From Burkholderiaceae bacterium (GTDB taxonomy: Bacteria > Pseudomonadota > Gammaproteobacteria > Burkholderiales > Burkholderiaceae): DNA of 16,296 bases. Below, in pieces: positions 14,897-16,296 of this stretch. The notes beneath the pieces were generated by a model, which saw only the letters and a list, made by a program, of their open reading frames with translations, did not search any database and was not told the DNA's origin. Numbering within the stretch: position 1 is the stretch's first letter; each line of letters starts with the position of its first letter. The position numbers were made by a program, and so were the translations under genes. The DNA is taken from the NCBI GenBank assembly GCA_947371415.1, contig CANBPJ010000034.1, forward strand, positions 1 to 16,296, in the 5' to 3' direction.

Positions 14897-15982
14897 CTAT
14901 TTGACTGGGTTCGTCAACATAAAGCTCATGAGTGTCTGTTCTGCAACTTTGTTCCAAAGCATTTGGTCGTTGCGGAACTTCTTCCATGGCTCGTAGATCT
15001 TCTTAAAGGACGGATTCTTAGCAGCCTCTTCTTCATACATCTCGAAGGCCGCATTGGATGCTGCTTTCATGATTTCTGTTGAGTAGGACTGAAGTTTGAC
15101 GCCGTTCTTAATCAAGCTCTGTAATGCGATTGGGTTTTTGTAGTCATATTCCGCCATCATGTCGATATTGCATTCTGCGCAAGCGGAAGTGAAAGCCTCT
15201 TGATACTGCTTCGGTAACTTTTCCCACTCCTTAATGTTGACGTACATGGAGTACATAGAGCACGCTTCCCACCAACCTGGATAGTAGTAGTAAGGGGCGA
15301 TTTTGTAGAAGCCCAATTTCTCATCGTCGTACGGCCCAACCCACTCGGCTGCGTCGATAACGCCTTTTTCAAGAGCAGGGTAAATATCACCACCAGCAAT
15401 TTGCTGTGGAATTGCGCCAAGGCGTGACATCACTTCTCCACCCAAGCCAGCAATGCGCATTTTTAATCCCTTGAGATCAGCAACAGTCTTAACCGGCTTT
15501 TTAAACCAGCCCCCCATTTGGGTTCCTGTATTGCCTGCTGGGAAAGAAACAATGTTGTAGTCACGTAAAAACTCACGTTGGAGCTTTAGACCACCGCCCC
15601 AATACATCCAGGCATTTTGTTGGCGTTGATTCATACCAAAAGGTACGGTGGTGTCAAAAGCGAAAGTTTTGTTTTTGCCAACAAAGTAATAGCCAGCAGT
15701 GTGAGTACACTCAACAGTGCCTTGTTGAACGGCATCAACCGTACCAAAGGCAGGAACAATCTCGCCAGCACCAAAAATACGAATCTGAAACTTACCATCG
15801 GTCAGGGCCGCCACTCGCTTGGAGATGTATTCGCCACCACCATAAATCGTATCTAAGCTTTTGGGGAAGCTAGAGGCACAGCGCCACTTTACTTCAGGCA
15901 TAGATTGGGCGATGGCCGGAGCTGCTAATACACCGGCAGCAGCACCCAATGCAGTTTTGCTTAAAAAGTCACGTCTTTTCAT
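14897..15982 (-). CDS. dctP: TRAP transporter substrate-binding protein, TakP-like (2-oxoacid type)
   Basis: This 361-residue periplasmic receptor delivers substrate to the DctQM permease. It starts with a twin-arginine (Tat) signal, KRRDFLSK then a hydrophobic stretch, with probable cleavage after APAIA (residue 25). The mature chain strongly resembles TakP of Rhodobacter sphaeroides, an alpha-keto acid binder. Shared stretches are WRCASSFPKSLDTIYGGGEY, TVECTHTAGYYFVGK, GGWFKKPV, the LKMRIAGLGGEV segment with the family's ligand-binding Arg (Arg176), PQQIAGGDIYPALEKGVIDA, and EWVGPYDDEKLGF. The likely ligand is a monocarboxylic 2-oxo or 2-hydroxy acid such as pyruvate or lactate, but TRAP receptors of this branch vary and glutamate-like ligands are possible. 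AAGGAG lies eight bases before the ATG. It is the first gene of the TRAP operon. Confidence 0.92.
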   Translation of the reverse strand: MKRRDFLSKTALGAAAGVLAAPAIAQSMPEVKWRCASSFPKSLDTIYGGGEYISKRVAALTDGKFQIRIFGAGEIVPAFGTVDAVQQGTVECTHTAGYYFVGKNKTFAFDTTVPFGMNQRQQNAWMYWGGGLKLQREFLRDYNIVSFPAGNTGTQMGGWFKKPVKTVADLKGLKMRIAGLGGEVMSRLGAIPQQIAGGDIYPALEKGVIDAAEWVGPYDDEKLGFYKIAPYYYYPGWWEACSMYSMYVNIKEWEKLPKQYQEAFTSACAECNIDMMAEYDYKNPIALQSLIKNGVKLQSYSTEIMKAASNAAFEMYEEEAAKNPSFKKIYEPWKKFRNDQMLWNKVAEQTLMSFMLTNPVK

Positions 15983-16286
15983 TTGTATTGCTCCTTAATT
16001 AGTTATTTTTTTAGTGCACTGCCGAGTACGGACTACAAAAGTTATTACAAATGGATACAAATTGGGGCGTAAATTAATTTGCACCTTAATTGGGCTGCCT
16101 GCAATATCTTGGTGCAAGTGCGTTACATGAGAATGCATCGAATGCGTTGCAACAATTCCACATTTATCGGGAAAACCCCGAGCCAATTTGATGAGGAATT
16201 ACCCTAAGTAGTGGATTTCTTTGATTTTTTTCAAAGCATAATCGACCCGTTGTTTTTTATTTAATAAAAATAGTTAGGAGCTACTG
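15983..16286. promoter_or_regulatory. Divergent intergenic control region
   Basis: This 304-base stretch separates the TRAP operon from a divergent gene. It holds two TTGCACC boxes in inverted orientation (16079-16085 and 16111-16117), a direct TGCGTT repeat (16119-16124 and 16143-16148), a perfect GTTGCAAC palindrome (16146-16153), and CTTTGA-T6-TCAAAG (16219-16236). No gene is convincing within it, and I found no clear sigma-70 or sigma-54 promoter on either strand. The density of repeats suggests a regulated promoter region. Confidence 0.65.
16100..16116. promoter_or_regulatory. NtrC-like site upstream of the TRAP operon
   Basis: TGCAAT-ATCTT-GGTGCA fits TGCACY-N5-GGTGCA with one mismatch in the left half; the right half is perfect. 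It resembles the site before amt in the same window. It lies 118 bases from the binding-protein start and 171 from the divergent gene, a usual distance for an enhancer-type activator. A separate TTGCACC half-site centres 32 bases to its left. Assignment to NtrC is inference. Confidence 0.45.
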
Positions 16287-16296
16287 ATGTCAACAT
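16287..16296 (+). CDS. Start of an unidentified gene (cut by window edge)
   Basis: An ATG at 16287-16289 is followed by TCA and ACA before the window ends, giving Met-Ser-Thr. AGGAG at 16276-16280 lies six bases upstream, an ideal ribosome binding site, which is the main reason to call a gene. It is divergent from the TRAP operon. With three codons nothing can be said of its function; a gene that shares regulation with the TRAP system would be a natural guess only. Confidence 0.7.

Noticed and set aside
16170..16183. GG-N10-GC spacing resembling a sigma-54 -24/-12 promoter for the divergent gene
   Set aside because: Apart from the two dinucleotides the flanks do not fit TGGCAC and TTGCA, so a chance match is more likely.
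15995..16186. A 63-codon open frame on the minus strand within the divergent intergenic region
   Set aside because: The translation has no recognisable domain or signal, it overlaps the repeat-rich control region, and no good ribosome binding site was seen. It looks like chance.
1..16296. A mobile element, defence system, CRISPR array or biosynthetic cluster anywhere in the window
   Set aside because: Read on both strands, the genes are housekeeping, envelope and transport functions with no transposase, integrase, repeat-spacer array, toxin-antitoxin pair or nuclease-helicase set.

Overview
The window looks like chromosomal core sequence from a small-genome freshwater betaproteobacterium of the family Burkholderiaceae, most likely Polynucleobacter or a close relative. 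I infer this from the gene content and order (miaB, ybeY, corC, lnt and glyQ in a row), the moderate GC content, the tight packing and the protein sequences as I recognise them. No database was searched. I see no rRNA, tRNA, CRISPR array, transposase, prophage or defence island.

Layout. Positions 1-5731 are all on the minus strand and read, in transcription order, putative Na+/H+ antiporter, miaB, ybeY, corC, lnt and the first 31 codons of glyQ, which runs off the left edge. This is housekeeping: tRNA modification, rRNA maturation, a CBS-domain protein, lipoprotein acylation and tRNA charging. A rhodanese-domain protein follows on the plus strand and ends at a strong bidirectional terminator. 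Beyond it lie two small minus-strand envelope genes, a glycine-zipper lipoprotein and a secreted Rap1a/Tai-family protein. A near-perfect NtrC-type palindrome lies between the latter and a divergent ammonium transporter gene (amt). A gamma-carbonic anhydrase family gene and an AEC-family permease follow amt. Next comes a maleylacetoacetate isomerase-like gene on the minus strand and a TRIC/UPF0126 channel gene on the plus strand. The right third is a minus-strand operon of a TRAP transporter (TakP-like binding protein, small and large permease) followed by a cytoplasmic-looking gamma-glutamyltransferase. A 304-base intergenic region separates it from a divergent gene of which only the first three codons are inside the window.

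How the genes may work together. The most interesting theme is nitrogen. The palindrome before amt fits the NtrC consensus, and a one-mismatch version of the same site lies upstream of the TRAP-gamma-glutamyltransferase operon, with a second half-site about three helical turns away. A coherent but untested reading is that ammonium uptake and a scavenging route for an organic acid or gamma-glutamyl compound share nitrogen control. Other points of interest are the direct miaB-ybeY junction where many relatives carry phoH, three genes whose -10-like hexamers lie so close to the start codon that the mRNAs may be leaderless, and two convergent gene pairs that overlap at their 3' ends with no room for a terminator.
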